Assembly (NCBI RefSeq): GCF_006546985.1
Contig: NZ_VATK01000001.1
Span: 248,001 to 312,000, forward strand
Length of the DNA: 64,000 bases
Direction: 5' to 3'
DNA from: Bacillus sp. 03113
GTDB lineage: Bacteria; Bacillota; Bacilli; Bacillales; Cytobacillaceae
Below the pieces are notes generated by a model, which saw nothing but the letters and a program-made list of their open reading frames with translations, was not told where the DNA came from and ran no database searches. This document shows positions 44,077-52,077 of the stretch, piece after piece (positions within the stretch are counted from its first letter, which is position 1; every line of letters begins with the position of its first letter). Both the position numbers and the translations under genes were made by a program.

Positions 44077-45096
44077 GTGTCTGAGCGTTATTCAAGGCAG
44101 GAGTTATTTGCTCCCATCGGCCCACAAGGGCAGCAGAAGCTTCGAGAAAAACATGTGCTCATTATTGGAGCAGGAGCTCTCGGGTCAGGAAGTGCTGAGA
44201 TGCTAGTGAGATCGGGAGTTGGAAAGCTGACGATTGTCGATCGGGATTATGTGGAAGAGAGCAATTTGCAAAGGCAGCAGCTATATTCGGAGCAGGATGC
44301 AAAGGAGCAGCTGCCGAAAGCAATAGCGGCTGAAAAGCGGTTAAAAACAATTAATTCGGATGTTCATATAAAAGCAATCGTCGGGGATGCTTCTCTGGAA
44401 AATTTAGAAGAGCTTGCTAAAGATGTCGACCTGATTTTGGATGGAACGGATAATTTCGAAACGAGAATGGCAATCAATGATCTATCTCAAAAACAAGGTA
44501 TCCCTTGGATCTATGGGGCATGTGTCGGAAGCTATGGAATGAGCTTTACCATCATTCCAGGCAAAACCCCATGCCTCCATTGCTTATTGAAAGCTATTCC
44601 CATTCAAGGGATGACATGTGATACCGGGGGGATTATTGCACCAGCCGTTCAAATGGTGGTGGCCCATCAAGGGGCTGAAGCCTTGAAAATTTTAGCTGAA
44701 GATTACGACGCCATTCGTACATCCTTTGTTAGCTTTGATTTATGGCAGAACCAATATACTAGCATGAAAGTATCACGAGCAAAGGATCCAAATTGCTTAT
44801 CATGCGGCAGTCATCGCACCTACCCTTATTTGGATATTGAGAACCGAACAAAGTCTACGGTACTATGTGGAAGGGAGACTGTCCAAATACGCCCGCCCAA
44901 AACGTTGTCTGTTAGGCTAGAGGATTTATCAGGTCAGCTGAAGCAGCTGGGCTTTGAAGTAAAGGGAAATCCTTTTTTAATATCAGCTAAAATAGATCAA
45001 CAACGACTTGTCATTTTTAACGATGGACGAGCCTTAATTCACGGAACAAAGGATTTAACACAAGCAAAATCAATTTATCAGAAAATACTAGGCTAA
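44077..45096 (+). CDS. moeB: MoaD-adenylating enzyme MoeB (ThiF/E1-like)
   Basis: 339 aa from the GTG at 44077 (AGAGGTGA upstream), the same length as B. subtilis MoeB; the open frame further upstream is MITE sequence. Motifs: SRQELFAPIGPQGQQKL, ATP loop IIGAGALGSGSAEMLVRSG, DRDYVEESNLQRQ, DGTDNFETR, and zinc cysteines in CLHC and CLSCG. It adenylates the MoaD C-terminus so that sulfur can be added. The C-terminal 70 residues replace the rhodanese domain of longer homologues. Confidence 0.9.
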   Translation: MSERYSRQELFAPIGPQGQQKLREKHVLIIGAGALGSGSAEMLVRSGVGKLTIVDRDYVEESNLQRQQLYSEQDAKEQLPKAIAAEKRLKTINSDVHIKAIVGDASLENLEELAKDVDLILDGTDNFETRMAINDLSQKQGIPWIYGACVGSYGMSFTIIPGKTPCLHCLLKAIPIQGMTCDTGGIIAPAVQMVVAHQGAEALKILAEDYDAIRTSFVSFDLWQNQYTSMKVSRAKDPNCLSCGSHRTYPYLDIENRTKSTVLCGRETVQIRPPKTLSVRLEDLSGQLKQLGFEVKGNPFLISAKIDQQRLVIFNDGRALIHGTKDLTQAKSIYQKILG

Positions 45097-45103
45097 GATA
45101 AGA

Positions 45104-45256
45104 AAAGCGGAGGTGCCTTGGTCAGCCCCGACAAGCAAAAGATGCTTTTGAATAGAAGGGGTTTTTTGCCTTCAATTTAGAAGCGGCTTTTGACCTCGAG
45201 AGGCTAGGCGCTAGAGCTAGACAGTAATCTAACTTCAGCTATAAATTTCTGATTAT
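45104..45256 (-). repeat. intergenic repeat, GCTCCAGCGCC family (copy 3, reversed)
   Basis: Reads on the minus strand AAATTTATAGCTGAAGTTAGATTACTGTC, TAGCTCTAGCGCCTAGCC, and ends AAGGCACCTCCGCTTTTCTT. The first part is nearly identical to copy 2 at 39.54 kb. The hairpin core differs. It occupies the gap between moeB and ung. Confidence 0.8.
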
Positions 45257-45277
45257 ACGAAGAAAGAGGAATTCATC

Positions 45278-45955
45278 ATGAGGGAGATACTCCATAATGA
45301 TTGGAGCACGGTTTTAGGGGAAGAATTTAAGAAGGACTATTATCTTGGATTAAGAGAGTTTTTGAAGAAAGAATATACGGAACAAACCATATATCCAGAT
45401 GCTTACGATATTTTTAATGCGATTCATTATACGTCCTATCAGGATGTTAAGGTGGTCATATTAGGGCAGGATCCTTACCATGGACCAGGTCAAGCGCATG
45501 GATTAAGCTTTTCTGTTCAACCAGGTGTTGATTTACCCCCTTCTTTACGTAACATTTTTAAAGAGCTGCATGATGATCTTGGCTTTAATGTTCCAAATAA
45601 TGGCAGCCTTATTAAATGGGCAAAGCAAGGTGTGCTTCTATTAAACACCGTCCTTACTGTTCGTAGAGGCCAAGCCCATTCTCACCAAGGTGCTGGCTGG
45701 GAAATGTTTACCGACAAAGTCATTGAAAAAATCAATGAAAGAGAAAAGCCGGTCATTTTTCTATTATGGGGACGTCCTGCAGGAGAAAAAAGAAAGCTCA
45801 TTGATCAACGTAAACATTGCATTATCACCTCTCCTCATCCGAGCCCTCTATCTGCTTATCGAGGATTTTTTGGAAGCAAGCCGTTTTCGAAAGTAAATGC
45901 TCAGTTAAACAAATGGGGGGAAAAGGAGATCGATTGGCAAATAGAAAATATTTAG
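45278..45955 (+). CDS. ung: uracil-DNA glycosylase
   Basis: 225 aa, family 1. Water-activating motif [18 protein letters not shown], the uracil-binding strand [10 protein letters not shown], and the leucine-loop [18 protein letters not shown]. Removes uracil from DNA to start base excision repair. GAAAGAGGAA precedes the ATG. Gene neighbourhood (ung, ywdI, ywdK, gerQ) matches B. subtilis. Confidence 0.95.
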   Translation: MREILHNDWSTVLGEEFKKDYYLGLREFLKKEYTEQTIYPDAYDIFNAIHYTSYQDVKVVILGQDPYHGPGQAHGLSFSVQPGVDLPPSLRNIFKELHDDLGFNVPNNGSLIKWAKQGVLLLNTVLTVRRGQAHSHQGAGWEMFTDKVIEKINEREKPVIFLLWGRPAGEKRKLIDQRKHCIITSPHPSPLSAYRGFFGSKPFSKVNAQLNKWGEKEIDWQIENI

Positions 45956-45965
45956 CCAATCATGC

Positions 45966-45993
45966 GGGGCTGATCAAGGCGCTTGCGCTTTTC
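45966..45993 (+). repeat. partial copy of the GCTCCAGCGCC repeat (3' end only)
   Basis: GGGGCTGATCAAGGCGCTTGCGCTTTT matches the right end of copy 4 at 47.0 kb. Only this 3' part is present, between ung and ywdI; the left part may have been lost when ung took its present end. Confidence 0.6.
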
Positions 45994-46011
45994 CTGAAAA
46001 GAGGTGAAACA

Positions 46012-46287
46012 ATGAATATTTCGATTCAAAAGCTTCTTTTAAAAATAGAAGAACAAGTAGCTGAGGCAAAGAACAGTCACTCAGAAAATGTGATTCGTGA
46101 GAGAGTGCATACAATTAAGTCTCTATGTGAACTTATTCTTGAAGATCAGGCTGTTTTAATTGAAAAAGCTAGTGAATGGACGACCTCGAGTGCTGTTCCG
46201 AATCCTGCTGCGACTTCTCAGATGCTGCAGCCAAAGAAAATAGAAATTGAAAAGGGTGTAAATGGTGACTCCTTATTAGATTTCTAG
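46012..46287 (+). CDS. ywdI: YwdI family protein (DUF5327-like), function unknown
   Basis: 91 aa from the ATG at 46012 (AAGAGGTGAA upstream). A helical N-terminal half (ISIQKLLLKIEEQVAEAKNSHSENVIRERVHTIKSLCELIL), a flexible linker (SSAVPNPAATSQ) and a short KKIEIEKGVNGDSLLDF tail. Length and place between ung and ywdK match B. subtilis YwdI. No catalytic residues can be named. Confidence 0.82.
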   Translation: MNISIQKLLLKIEEQVAEAKNSHSENVIRERVHTIKSLCELILEDQAVLIEKASEWTTSSAVPNPAATSQMLQPKKIEIEKGVNGDSLLDF

Positions 46288-46306
46288 TTCAAAGGGGAGA
46301 GAGTAA

Positions 46307-46678
46307 ATGAAAACGTTCATTATCATAGGAGCAATCAATGCCTTTTTATCCGTAGCGTTAGGGGCTTTTGGTGCTCATGGTTTAGAGGGAAAGCTAGAAC
46401 AAAAGTATATCGATATTTGGAAAACGGGTGTCACGTATCAAATGTTTCATGCTACCGGTTTGCTCATTATTGGTGTGCTTCTTGGGAAACTGCCTGCGAG
46501 TAGTTTATTGACTTGGTCCGGATGGCTTATGCTCATTGGAATTATATTATTTTCAGGAAGCCTTTACGTATTAAGCTTAACGAAAATTGGAATACTAGGG
46601 GCGATCACCCCATTAGGAGGACTTTCTTTTTTAGCAGCATGGATTTTACTGATTATTGCAGCTATGAAAGGATTATAA
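46307..46678 (+). CDS. ywdK: YwdK, DUF423 small membrane protein
   Basis: 123 aa with four membrane segments. The family motif FLSVALGAFGAHGLEGKL follows TM1, and ATGLLIIGVLLG and ITPLGGLSFLAAWI mark later helices. Function unknown. 19 bp after ywdI, so co-transcribed, and closed by a strong terminator. Confidence 0.88.
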   Translation: MKTFIIIGAINAFLSVALGAFGAHGLEGKLEQKYIDIWKTGVTYQMFHATGLLIIGVLLGKLPASSLLTWSGWLMLIGIILFSGSLYVLSLTKIGILGAITPLGGLSFLAAWILLIIAAMKGL

Positions 46679-46679
46679 A

Positions 46680-46718
46680 AAATGGAACGAAGGCAGTTTG
46701 CCTCGTTCCATTTTTTAG
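46680..46718 (+). terminator. terminator of ywdI-ywdK
   Basis: AATGGAACGA and TCGTTCCATT with an inner AGGCA/TGCCT extension give a long stem (one bulge) with a three-base loop, followed by TTTT. Confidence 0.9.
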
Positions 46719-46735
46719 TGTGCAGATGAGGATTT

Positions 46736-46785
46736 TACCGATAAAAATAAATTTTCGCAGATATTGTTCCCAGTTTCGTAGATAT
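46736..46785. repeat. three degenerate ~20-bp units (CGCAGATA type) downstream of ywdK
   Basis: TACCGATAAA, TTCGCAGATA and TTCGTAGATA have their GATA cores at 46740, 46760 and 46781, i.e. 20 and 21 bp apart. The unit resembles the CGCCGATAAA units at 53.97 kb. It lies in a 350-bp gene-free stretch (46679-47028) together with the ywdK terminator and repeat copy 4. Confidence 0.5.
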
Positions 46786-46905
46786 CCCTCATAAAATTCT
46801 TATTCAGTTAGCGTCAAATAAACATTTTAAGGCGCTTCCGACGTACAGGATACTAGTGCCGATGTTGCCACAGGACGTGGCGTTTTTAATCGCCCGCTTT
46901 TCTAA

Positions 46906-47027
46906 TTGTCTAGCTCCAGCGCCTAGCCCTTGTGAAAAATAACCTCATGCCTCTAAAAGTAAAAAACACTTTTTGATTCATGAGAACATTTTTCTTCAGG
47001 GCTGATCAAGGCGCTTCCGCTTTTCTT
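46906..47027 (+). repeat. intergenic repeat, GCTCCAGCGCC family (copy 4, with hairpin core)
   Basis: Reads TAATTGTCTAGCTCCAGCGCC, then the hairpin with CATGAGAACATTTTT as right arm (left arm slightly altered to AAAATAACCTCATG), then GGGCTGATCAAGGCGCTTCCGCTTTTC. Just before it (46826-46903) is another element of the same kind: AAGGCGCTTCCGACGTACAGG...ATCGCCCGCTTTTC. It abuts the gerQ stop and may end the gerQ transcript. Confidence 0.82.
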
Positions 47028-47028
47028 T

Positions 47029-47526
47029 TTACCTCGGAGAATATGAAGCCATTCCAGGTGCTGAACCAAATGGGTACTCATATTCGATTTCCTCTTCAAA
47101 CGTAACATAATTTAAGTAGACCATCAGAATTAAATAACGCATGCCTGTTTGAGGATCGCTCAATATTAAATGATCTCTTCCGGCCGCTTCGATGATTCCT
47201 TTGAATATTTTTGCGTTCCATTCTGGATTATTTTCAAAGGTGCAATATACAGTAGCAAGCTTTCCTTTATTTAATCTTAAAATGTTCTCAACATAGGACT
47301 GCTCAAGCGGAAGCATTCCTGGTATTTCTGGAGCTGCAGCAGGGGCAGCTGGAGCACCTGGAGCACCTGGGGCTGCAGGAGCAGCAGGCGTCGGTTGAGG
47401 GTATCCAGGCTGAGTTCCATAAGTAGGAGCTTGCCTGGCATCCACTCCATAATAAGGCTGATAACCGTAGTAATAAGGATAGGTACTATAGTAATCTACA
47501 GCTGGTTTATAATTTGATTGACTCAA
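47029..47526 (-). CDS. gerQ: spore coat protein GerQ
   Basis: 165 aa starting at TTG (47526) with AAGGAGG eight bases before. N-terminal tyrosine-rich part (YYSTYPYYYGYQPYYG), a Pro/Ala/Gly low-complexity stretch at about 41-67, and the conserved domain SYVENILRLNKGKLATVYCTFENNPEWNAKIFKGIIEAAGRDHLIL. GerQ is needed to place the cortex hydrolase CwlJ in the spore coat and is cross-linked by transglutaminase Tgl during spore maturation. B. subtilis uses lysines 2, 4 and 5 for this; here the N-terminus has only K7. Expected under sigma-E control. Confidence 0.92.
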   Translation of the reverse strand: MSQSNYKPAVDYYSTYPYYYGYQPYYGVDARQAPTYGTQPGYPQPTPAAPAAPGAPGAPAAPAAAPEIPGMLPLEQSYVENILRLNKGKLATVYCTFENNPEWNAKIFKGIIEAAGRDHLILSDPQTGMRYLILMVYLNYVTFEEEIEYEYPFGSAPGMASYSPR

Positions 47527-47638
47527 TTTGTTTTCCTCCTTAATAACGATAGATCGTAATTGTAAATAGAAATGAACATACTCACTATTCCATTTTTATG
47601 AAGGAGGCAATTTGAATATGACTTTTGAGAGCAGAAAA

Positions 47639-47672
47639 AGAGGACGATCCAAACGTATTGGGATCGTCCTCT
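47639..47672 (-). terminator. terminator of hemQ
   Basis: AGAGGACGATCC and GGATCGTCCTCT form a perfect 12-bp stem with a 10-base loop; on the minus strand it is followed by TTTTTC. Confidence 0.92.
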
Positions 47673-47681
47673 ATGTCGTTA

Positions 47682-48425
47682 TTATAAAGCTAAAAATGGA
47701 CTAATTTGTTCTTCTTGTAGAAGATTTCCTACATAAAAAGCGCCAAATTCACCATACCGTGCACTTACTTCATCAAAACGCATTTCATAAACAAGCTTTT
47801 TAAACTGCAAAGCATCATCGGCAAAAAGGGTTACTCCCCATTCATAATCATCAAATCCAACTGATCCTGTAATCACTTGTTTGACTAAACCTGCATATTT
47901 TCTTCCGATCATACCATGGCTTCTCATTAAACTGCGTCGTTCTTCCATCGGAAGCATGTACCAATTATCTTCACCTTGGCGTCGTTTATCCATTGGATAA
48001 AAGCATACATGATTCGCTTTTGGTAAAATTGGATATAACCTCGCTAAAATTTCTGGATTTTGATATGGATCTTGGTTGGATGGAAGATAGTTGCTCAGCT
48101 CAACCACAGATACATAGGAATGAACCGGTATCATATATTCAGCTAGCGTCGTTTTGTTAAACTCATTTTCAAGGTCGTTTAGCTCTTCAAGTGTTGGACG
48201 TAAAAGCATGAACATTAAATCGGCTTTCTGCCCAACGATTGTATATAAAGCATGGCTGCCTTCTTTTTGATTTTGTGTGTGGTTCCACTTTTCAATCAGC
48301 GCTAAAAATTCATGAATGGCTGCCTGACGCTCATCGCTTGATAGTCGTTTCCATGCTGTCCAATCCATTGAACGGAAATCATGCAGAGAATACCAGCCTT
48401 CTAGCGTTTTTGCTGCTTCACTCAA
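47682..48425 (-). CDS. hemQ: coproheme decarboxylase HemQ (YwfI)
   Basis: 247 aa, chlorite-dismutase fold, TTG start with AGGAGTG upstream. Family marks: [49 protein letters not shown] (active-site tyrosine), [20 protein letters not shown] (proximal histidine region) and [15 protein letters not shown]. Converts coproheme III to haem b in the Firmicute coproporphyrin-dependent pathway. Monocistronic. Confidence 0.94.
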   Translation of the reverse strand: MSEAAKTLEGWYSLHDFRSMDWTAWKRLSSDERQAAIHEFLALIEKWNHTQNQKEGSHALYTIVGQKADLMFMLLRPTLEELNDLENEFNKTTLAEYMIPVHSYVSVVELSNYLPSNQDPYQNPEILARLYPILPKANHVCFYPMDKRRQGEDNWYMLPMEERRSLMRSHGMIGRKYAGLVKQVITGSVGFDDYEWGVTLFADDALQFKKLVYEMRFDEVSARYGEFGAFYVGNLLQEEQISPFLAL

Positions 48426-48686
48426 TTAAATCACTCCTATATATGTACTTATAAACCCAACACAACTATATCATAGTTTAGCCATGCAACGTGTGAATAA
48501 AACTTGGAAGGATGACAAACTTGTTGATAAAATAGGAGTGAAGGAATACAGCGCAAAAAATAGGGAATCATGTAGCATGTGTTTCTAAAAAAGAATGTAA
48601 TTGTAAGTAGTTTTAATGGATGATCATCATAAGACATACAATAATAGTTCGTTACCTTATAGTGAAAATATCAAAGGAGGAAATTT

Positions 48687-49661
48687 ATGAGCGATTTATT
48701 TATTGGATTAAAGGAAAAGGTAAGTGGAAAAAAGATTAAGATTGTTTTTCCAGAAGGGTCAGATGAGCGAATATTAAAGGCTGCTGCACGTTTAGGGAAT
48801 GAGAATATTTTAATCCCAGTTATTATCGGGAATCCAAATGACATACATAAGAAAGCAAGCGAATTAAACATCTCATTAGAGTCTGCAGAAATTGTGAATC
48901 CGAATGATTATCCTGAAATGGATACACTAATTGCAAAGTTTGTGGAAAGAAGAAAAGGAAAAGCGACAGAGGAACAAGCGCGTAAAATTTTATTAGATGA
49001 AAATTATTTTGGGACGATGCTCGTCTATACTAATAAAGCAGATGGACTTGTGAGCGGAGCTATTCATTCAACAGCTGATACCGTTCGCCCAGCCTTACAA
49101 ATTATTAAGACAAAAGAAGGCGTCTCAAAAACCTCTGGTGTCTTTATCATGGTTCGAGAGGACGAAAAATATGTCTTTGCAGATTGTGCGATCAATATTG
49201 CACCTGACAGTAAGGATTTAGCAGAAATAGCGATTGAAAGTTCGAAAACAGCGGATATGTTTAGTATCAAACCACGTGTTGCGATGCTCAGCTTTTCAAC
49301 AAAAGGCTCAGCTAAATCTCCTGAAACCGAAAAAGTAGAGGAAGCGGTTAAAGAAGCTAAATTACGTGAACCGTCGCTCGTGATAGATGGAGAATTCCAA
49401 TTTGATGCTGCGTTTGTTCCATCTGTAGCGAAGCAAAAAGCACCTGATTCAACTCTTCAAGGAGATGCGAATGTATTTATTTTCCCAAGTCTAGAAGCGG
49501 GAAATATCGGCTATAAAATTGCTCAGCGTCTTGGTAATTTTGAAGCAGTGGGTCCTATTTTACAAGGCTTAAACAAGCCAGTAAATGACCTCTCGAGAGG
49601 CTGCAACGAAGAAGATGTGTATAAGTTGGCGCTTATTACAGCTGCACAATCACTAAAATAA
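48687..49661 (+). CDS. pta: phosphate acetyltransferase
   Basis: 324 aa, the short single-domain Pta form. KIVFPEGSDERILKAA, VSGAIHSTADTVRPALQIIKT, DCAINIAPDSKDLAEIA, VAMLSFSTKGSAKSPE, FIFPSLEAGNIGYKIAQRLG are family signatures. Interconverts acetyl-CoA and acetyl phosphate in overflow metabolism. AAAGGAGG lies before the ATG. In B. subtilis it is controlled by CcpA; the 261-bp upstream gap shows no clear cre site that I could assign. Confidence 0.95.
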   Translation: MSDLFIGLKEKVSGKKIKIVFPEGSDERILKAAARLGNENILIPVIIGNPNDIHKKASELNISLESAEIVNPNDYPEMDTLIAKFVERRKGKATEEQARKILLDENYFGTMLVYTNKADGLVSGAIHSTADTVRPALQIIKTKEGVSKTSGVFIMVREDEKYVFADCAINIAPDSKDLAEIAIESSKTADMFSIKPRVAMLSFSTKGSAKSPETEKVEEAVKEAKLREPSLVIDGEFQFDAAFVPSVAKQKAPDSTLQGDANVFIFPSLEAGNIGYKIAQRLGNFEAVGPILQGLNKPVNDLSRGCNEEDVYKLALITAAQSLK

Positions 49662-49669
49662 ATAGAAGC

Positions 49670-49721
49670 AAAAAAAGAGTGATCCATAACAGCTGCTAAG
49701 CAAGTTGGGTCCTCTTTTTTT
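49670..49721 (+). terminator. terminator of pta
   Basis: AAAAAAAGAG (49670-49679) and CTCTTTTTTT (49712-49721) pair, with an imperfect inner GATCC/GGGTC extension, and the right arm itself is the T-run. Confidence 0.7.
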
Positions 49722-49770
49722 AGCTAAAATGGTATAATATCAAGAGATTTTTATGCAAAAGGAGTACCAA

Positions 49771-50613
49771 ATGAGCGAGACCTTAGATTTATTATGTCAA
49801 GAACAATGGCGAGTAATCGATCAATCGGTTACAGGTATACATGTAAACGCTCTTTATTCCTTTGGAATGGACGATACCCTCTGTACTTCAGTAGGGTCCA
49901 AGCTTGTGCCTCCCACTGCTAGGTCTTGGGTTCACCGAGATACCATTGTATTAGGAATTCAAGATACGAAGCTTCCTTTTTTAAGAGAAGGAATTAAGAA
50001 TCTAGAAAAAAAAGGATATCAAGTGATCGTACGAAATTCAGGAGGTTTGGCGGTAGTGTTAGATGAAGGTGTTCTTAATCTATCACTAATATTACCCGAA
50101 AATGAGCGAGGAATTGACATCAATCGTGGTTATGATGCAATGTGGAAGTTAATCAAGCTTATGTTTTCTGATTTTCATAAGGAGATAGAAGCGAAAGAAA
50201 TTGTTGGATCTTATTGTCCGGGAAGCTATGATCTTAGCATAAATGGGAAAAAATTTGCCGGTATTTCACAACGCCGTTTACGAAAAGGGGTGGCAGTGCA
50301 AATCTATCTTTGTGTAAATGGAAGCGGTGAAAAAAGAGCAGGTCTAATAAAAGAGTTTTATGACATTGGAAAAAAAGAAGTAAGTACAAAATTCGATTAC
50401 CCCATCATTAAGCCTGGAGTTATGGCATCCTTATCTGAATTACTTCATACAGAGCTAATGATGCAAGATGTGATGCTTCGATTATTACAAGCATTACAAA
50501 AACAAACGAACTATTTATTTGCTGGGCAACTAAATGAAGAAGAACTGCCGTTATTTGAAGCTTACTATCAACGGGTTGTTGAAAGAAACGAAAAAGTACT
50601 AGAAGCTATTTGA
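49771..50613 (+). CDS. lipL: octanoyl-[GcvH]:protein N-octanoyltransferase LipL
   Basis: 280 aa from the ATG at 49771 (AAAAGGAG upstream). Biotin/lipoate ligase fold with RNSGGLAVVLDEGVLNLSLILP, the catalytic cysteine C149 in GSYCPGSYDL and lysine K161 in GKKFAGISQRR, at the positions known for B. subtilis LipL (Cys150). It moves octanoyl groups from GcvH to the E2 subunits of 2-oxoacid dehydrogenases. Follows pta as in B. subtilis. Confidence 0.92.
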   Translation: MSETLDLLCQEQWRVIDQSVTGIHVNALYSFGMDDTLCTSVGSKLVPPTARSWVHRDTIVLGIQDTKLPFLREGIKNLEKKGYQVIVRNSGGLAVVLDEGVLNLSLILPENERGIDINRGYDAMWKLIKLMFSDFHKEIEAKEIVGSYCPGSYDLSINGKKFAGISQRRLRKGVAVQIYLCVNGSGEKRAGLIKEFYDIGKKEVSTKFDYPIIKPGVMASLSELLHTELMMQDVMLRLLQALQKQTNYLFAGQLNEEELPLFEAYYQRVVERNEKVLEAI

Positions 50614-50624
50614 ATATGCAGCCA

Positions 50625-50664
50625 TAAAAAAGGGTGGTTCCCATGCTTTGGGCCGCCCTTTTTT
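50625..50664. terminator. bidirectional terminator between lipL and rsfA
   Basis: AAAAAAGGGTGG...CCGCCCTTTTTT with an inner CCC/GGG forms a long stem bounded by A and T runs between two converging genes. Confidence 0.88.
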
Positions 50665-50699
50665 GATATGGATCCAATTTTTTTATGTTTTCGCTTTTT

Positions 50700-51410
50700 T
50701 TATTCTGCGACCTTTTCTAAATTTCCGTTTCGGTCCATTTTAAATTTGGTTGATGGTCGTTCCTCTTCTTCTAGTAAAACAAGCTTTCTGGCACGGTTCA
50801 TAATTTTCATGATAGTCTCATAATCCTCTTGAATGGTTTCAGAATTTGTTTCTAGATGTGCGAGCTTATCTTCTAATACCTTATTGCGATTTGAAACCTC
50901 GTTTAGCTCACGTTTTAATCTTTCATTCTCGTTTTTTAATCCTTCTACTTGTAGATAGGAATGACCTAGACTTTGTAAATAGGAGATAACCATATCGAGA
51001 TTTATACCGGAAGGATCCGAGTAGGATAGCGGAAGTTTTATTTCTTCCTCTTCGGCAAATTCAACATGAAAACCTTCTGTTTCCGCTTGTAGAGATGGTG
51101 TGAAAACATCTAAATTTTCCACTGATGCTACAGGTGGAGAATATAAGAGTTTTTTCTTTCCTCCTTGTTCCTTCCCAAGCATTCTATTTCTTTGTTTTCG
51201 TTGTTTTTTCGCTAACTGTAGAGCTTTTTCATAGTTGTGTCTTACTACTGCATTCCAACGAAATCCACATGCTGCTGAGGTTCGATTCAGTTTATCACCA
51301 ACCTCCTCAAAAGCATTTAACTGTGTGCTTCCTTCTCTAACATGTCTTAAGACGGTTTCCGCTAATAAAAAATCATCCTCGTCTGTCCAAGCATCTTGGC
51401 GCACTTTCAT
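50700..51410 (-). CDS. rsfA: RsfA-family prespore transcriptional regulator
   Basis: 236 aa. N-terminal Myb/SANT-like DNA-binding domain ([54 protein letters not shown]) and a C-terminal coiled coil at about 155-205 ([30 protein letters not shown]). RsfA is made in the forespore under sigma-F and tunes sigma-F-dependent genes. Several paralogues exist in bacilli; gene position next to lipL and ywfO supports the rsfA (ywfN) orthologue. Confidence 0.87.
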   Translation of the reverse strand: MKVRQDAWTDEDDFLLAETVLRHVREGSTQLNAFEEVGDKLNRTSAACGFRWNAVVRHNYEKALQLAKKQRKQRNRMLGKEQGGKKKLLYSPPVASVENLDVFTPSLQAETEGFHVEFAEEEEIKLPLSYSDPSGINLDMVISYLQSLGHSYLQVEGLKNENERLKRELNEVSNRNKVLEDKLAHLETNSETIQEDYETIMKIMNRARKLVLLEEEERPSTKFKMDRNGNLEKVAE

Positions 51411-51737
51411 ATACTCAACTCCCTATCATTTTATTGATGTAAATCATCATGATATTTTCATGTTGTCCAATTTTGATAAACATTATTCAAATGGATTAAA
51501 AGGATAGTAGATTTTTTTATAAGATCAAAATAGATATCTGTGAAGGTAAGTGGGCAATGTACTAGTGACATGAAAACATAAAGCGTGACAAATTTTATCG
51601 ATCAGCCCCAAGCTTCTTGTGCTTTTTTCAATTTTACAGCTTGCATTGAGAAGAGAGAAATTGTAGAATACCCTTTAGTGTTAGAAAATAATTATCATGT
51701 TATGTTTATGATATAAATAGAAAGGGATGGGCATGGA
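51411..51737. other. 327-bp intergenic region between rsfA and the DUF1450 gene
   Basis: Holds the promoters of two divergent genes. On the minus strand GTTTA followed about 14-15 bp later by CATGAAAATA could be a poor sigma-F-type promoter for rsfA. At 51601-51630 ATCAGCCCCAAGCTTCTTGTGCTTTTTT looks like a worn end of the GCTCCAGCGCC repeat family. No gene seen. Confidence 0.35.
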
Positions 51738-51962
51738 ATGGCAACCGAATTTCGAGTTTGCGACGACTGTCAAGCCGTTAATCTTAAAACATTAATCCCT
51801 CTTTTAAAGAAAATAGATCCAGAAGCAAAAATAGAGATTGGGTGTCAATCTTATTGCGGCCCAGGTAGAAAAAAGACTTTTGCTTTTGTTAATAATCGGC
51901 CAGTTGCTGCTTTATCGGAAGAAGAATTAATGGATAAAATACAAAAAAAACTGAAAAAATAA
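51738..51962 (+). CDS. DUF1450 (YuzB family) protein
   Basis: 74 aa. Cysteines are arranged as [10 protein letters not shown] and [35 protein letters not shown], the YuzB/DUF1450 pattern. The four cysteines could bind a metal or cluster; function unknown. AAAGGGATGGG precedes the ATG. Single gene with its own terminator. Confidence 0.85.
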   Translation: MATEFRVCDDCQAVNLKTLIPLLKKIDPEAKIEIGCQSYCGPGRKKTFAFVNNRPVAALSEEELMDKIQKKLKK

Positions 51963-51963
51963 G

Positions 51964-51997
51964 ATCACCTTTCACGACAACGATAAGGTGATTTTTA
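51964..51997 (+). terminator. terminator of the DUF1450 gene
   Basis: ATCACCTT and AAGGTGAT (51985-51992) form an 8-bp stem followed by TTTTATTTTTATTTTTT. Confidence 0.85.
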
Positions 51998-52077
51998 TTT
52001 TTATTTTTTCTATGGATCTTTTTTACAGAAAAAAAACCGATATAATAGAAGGAAGAGAAAAAGGAAGAAGGGTAGCT

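Noticed and set aside
45817-46011. Longer YwdI frame starting inside ung
   Set aside because: It is an out-of-frame reading of ung and of a repeat fragment; AAGAGGTGAA before 46012 marks the real start.
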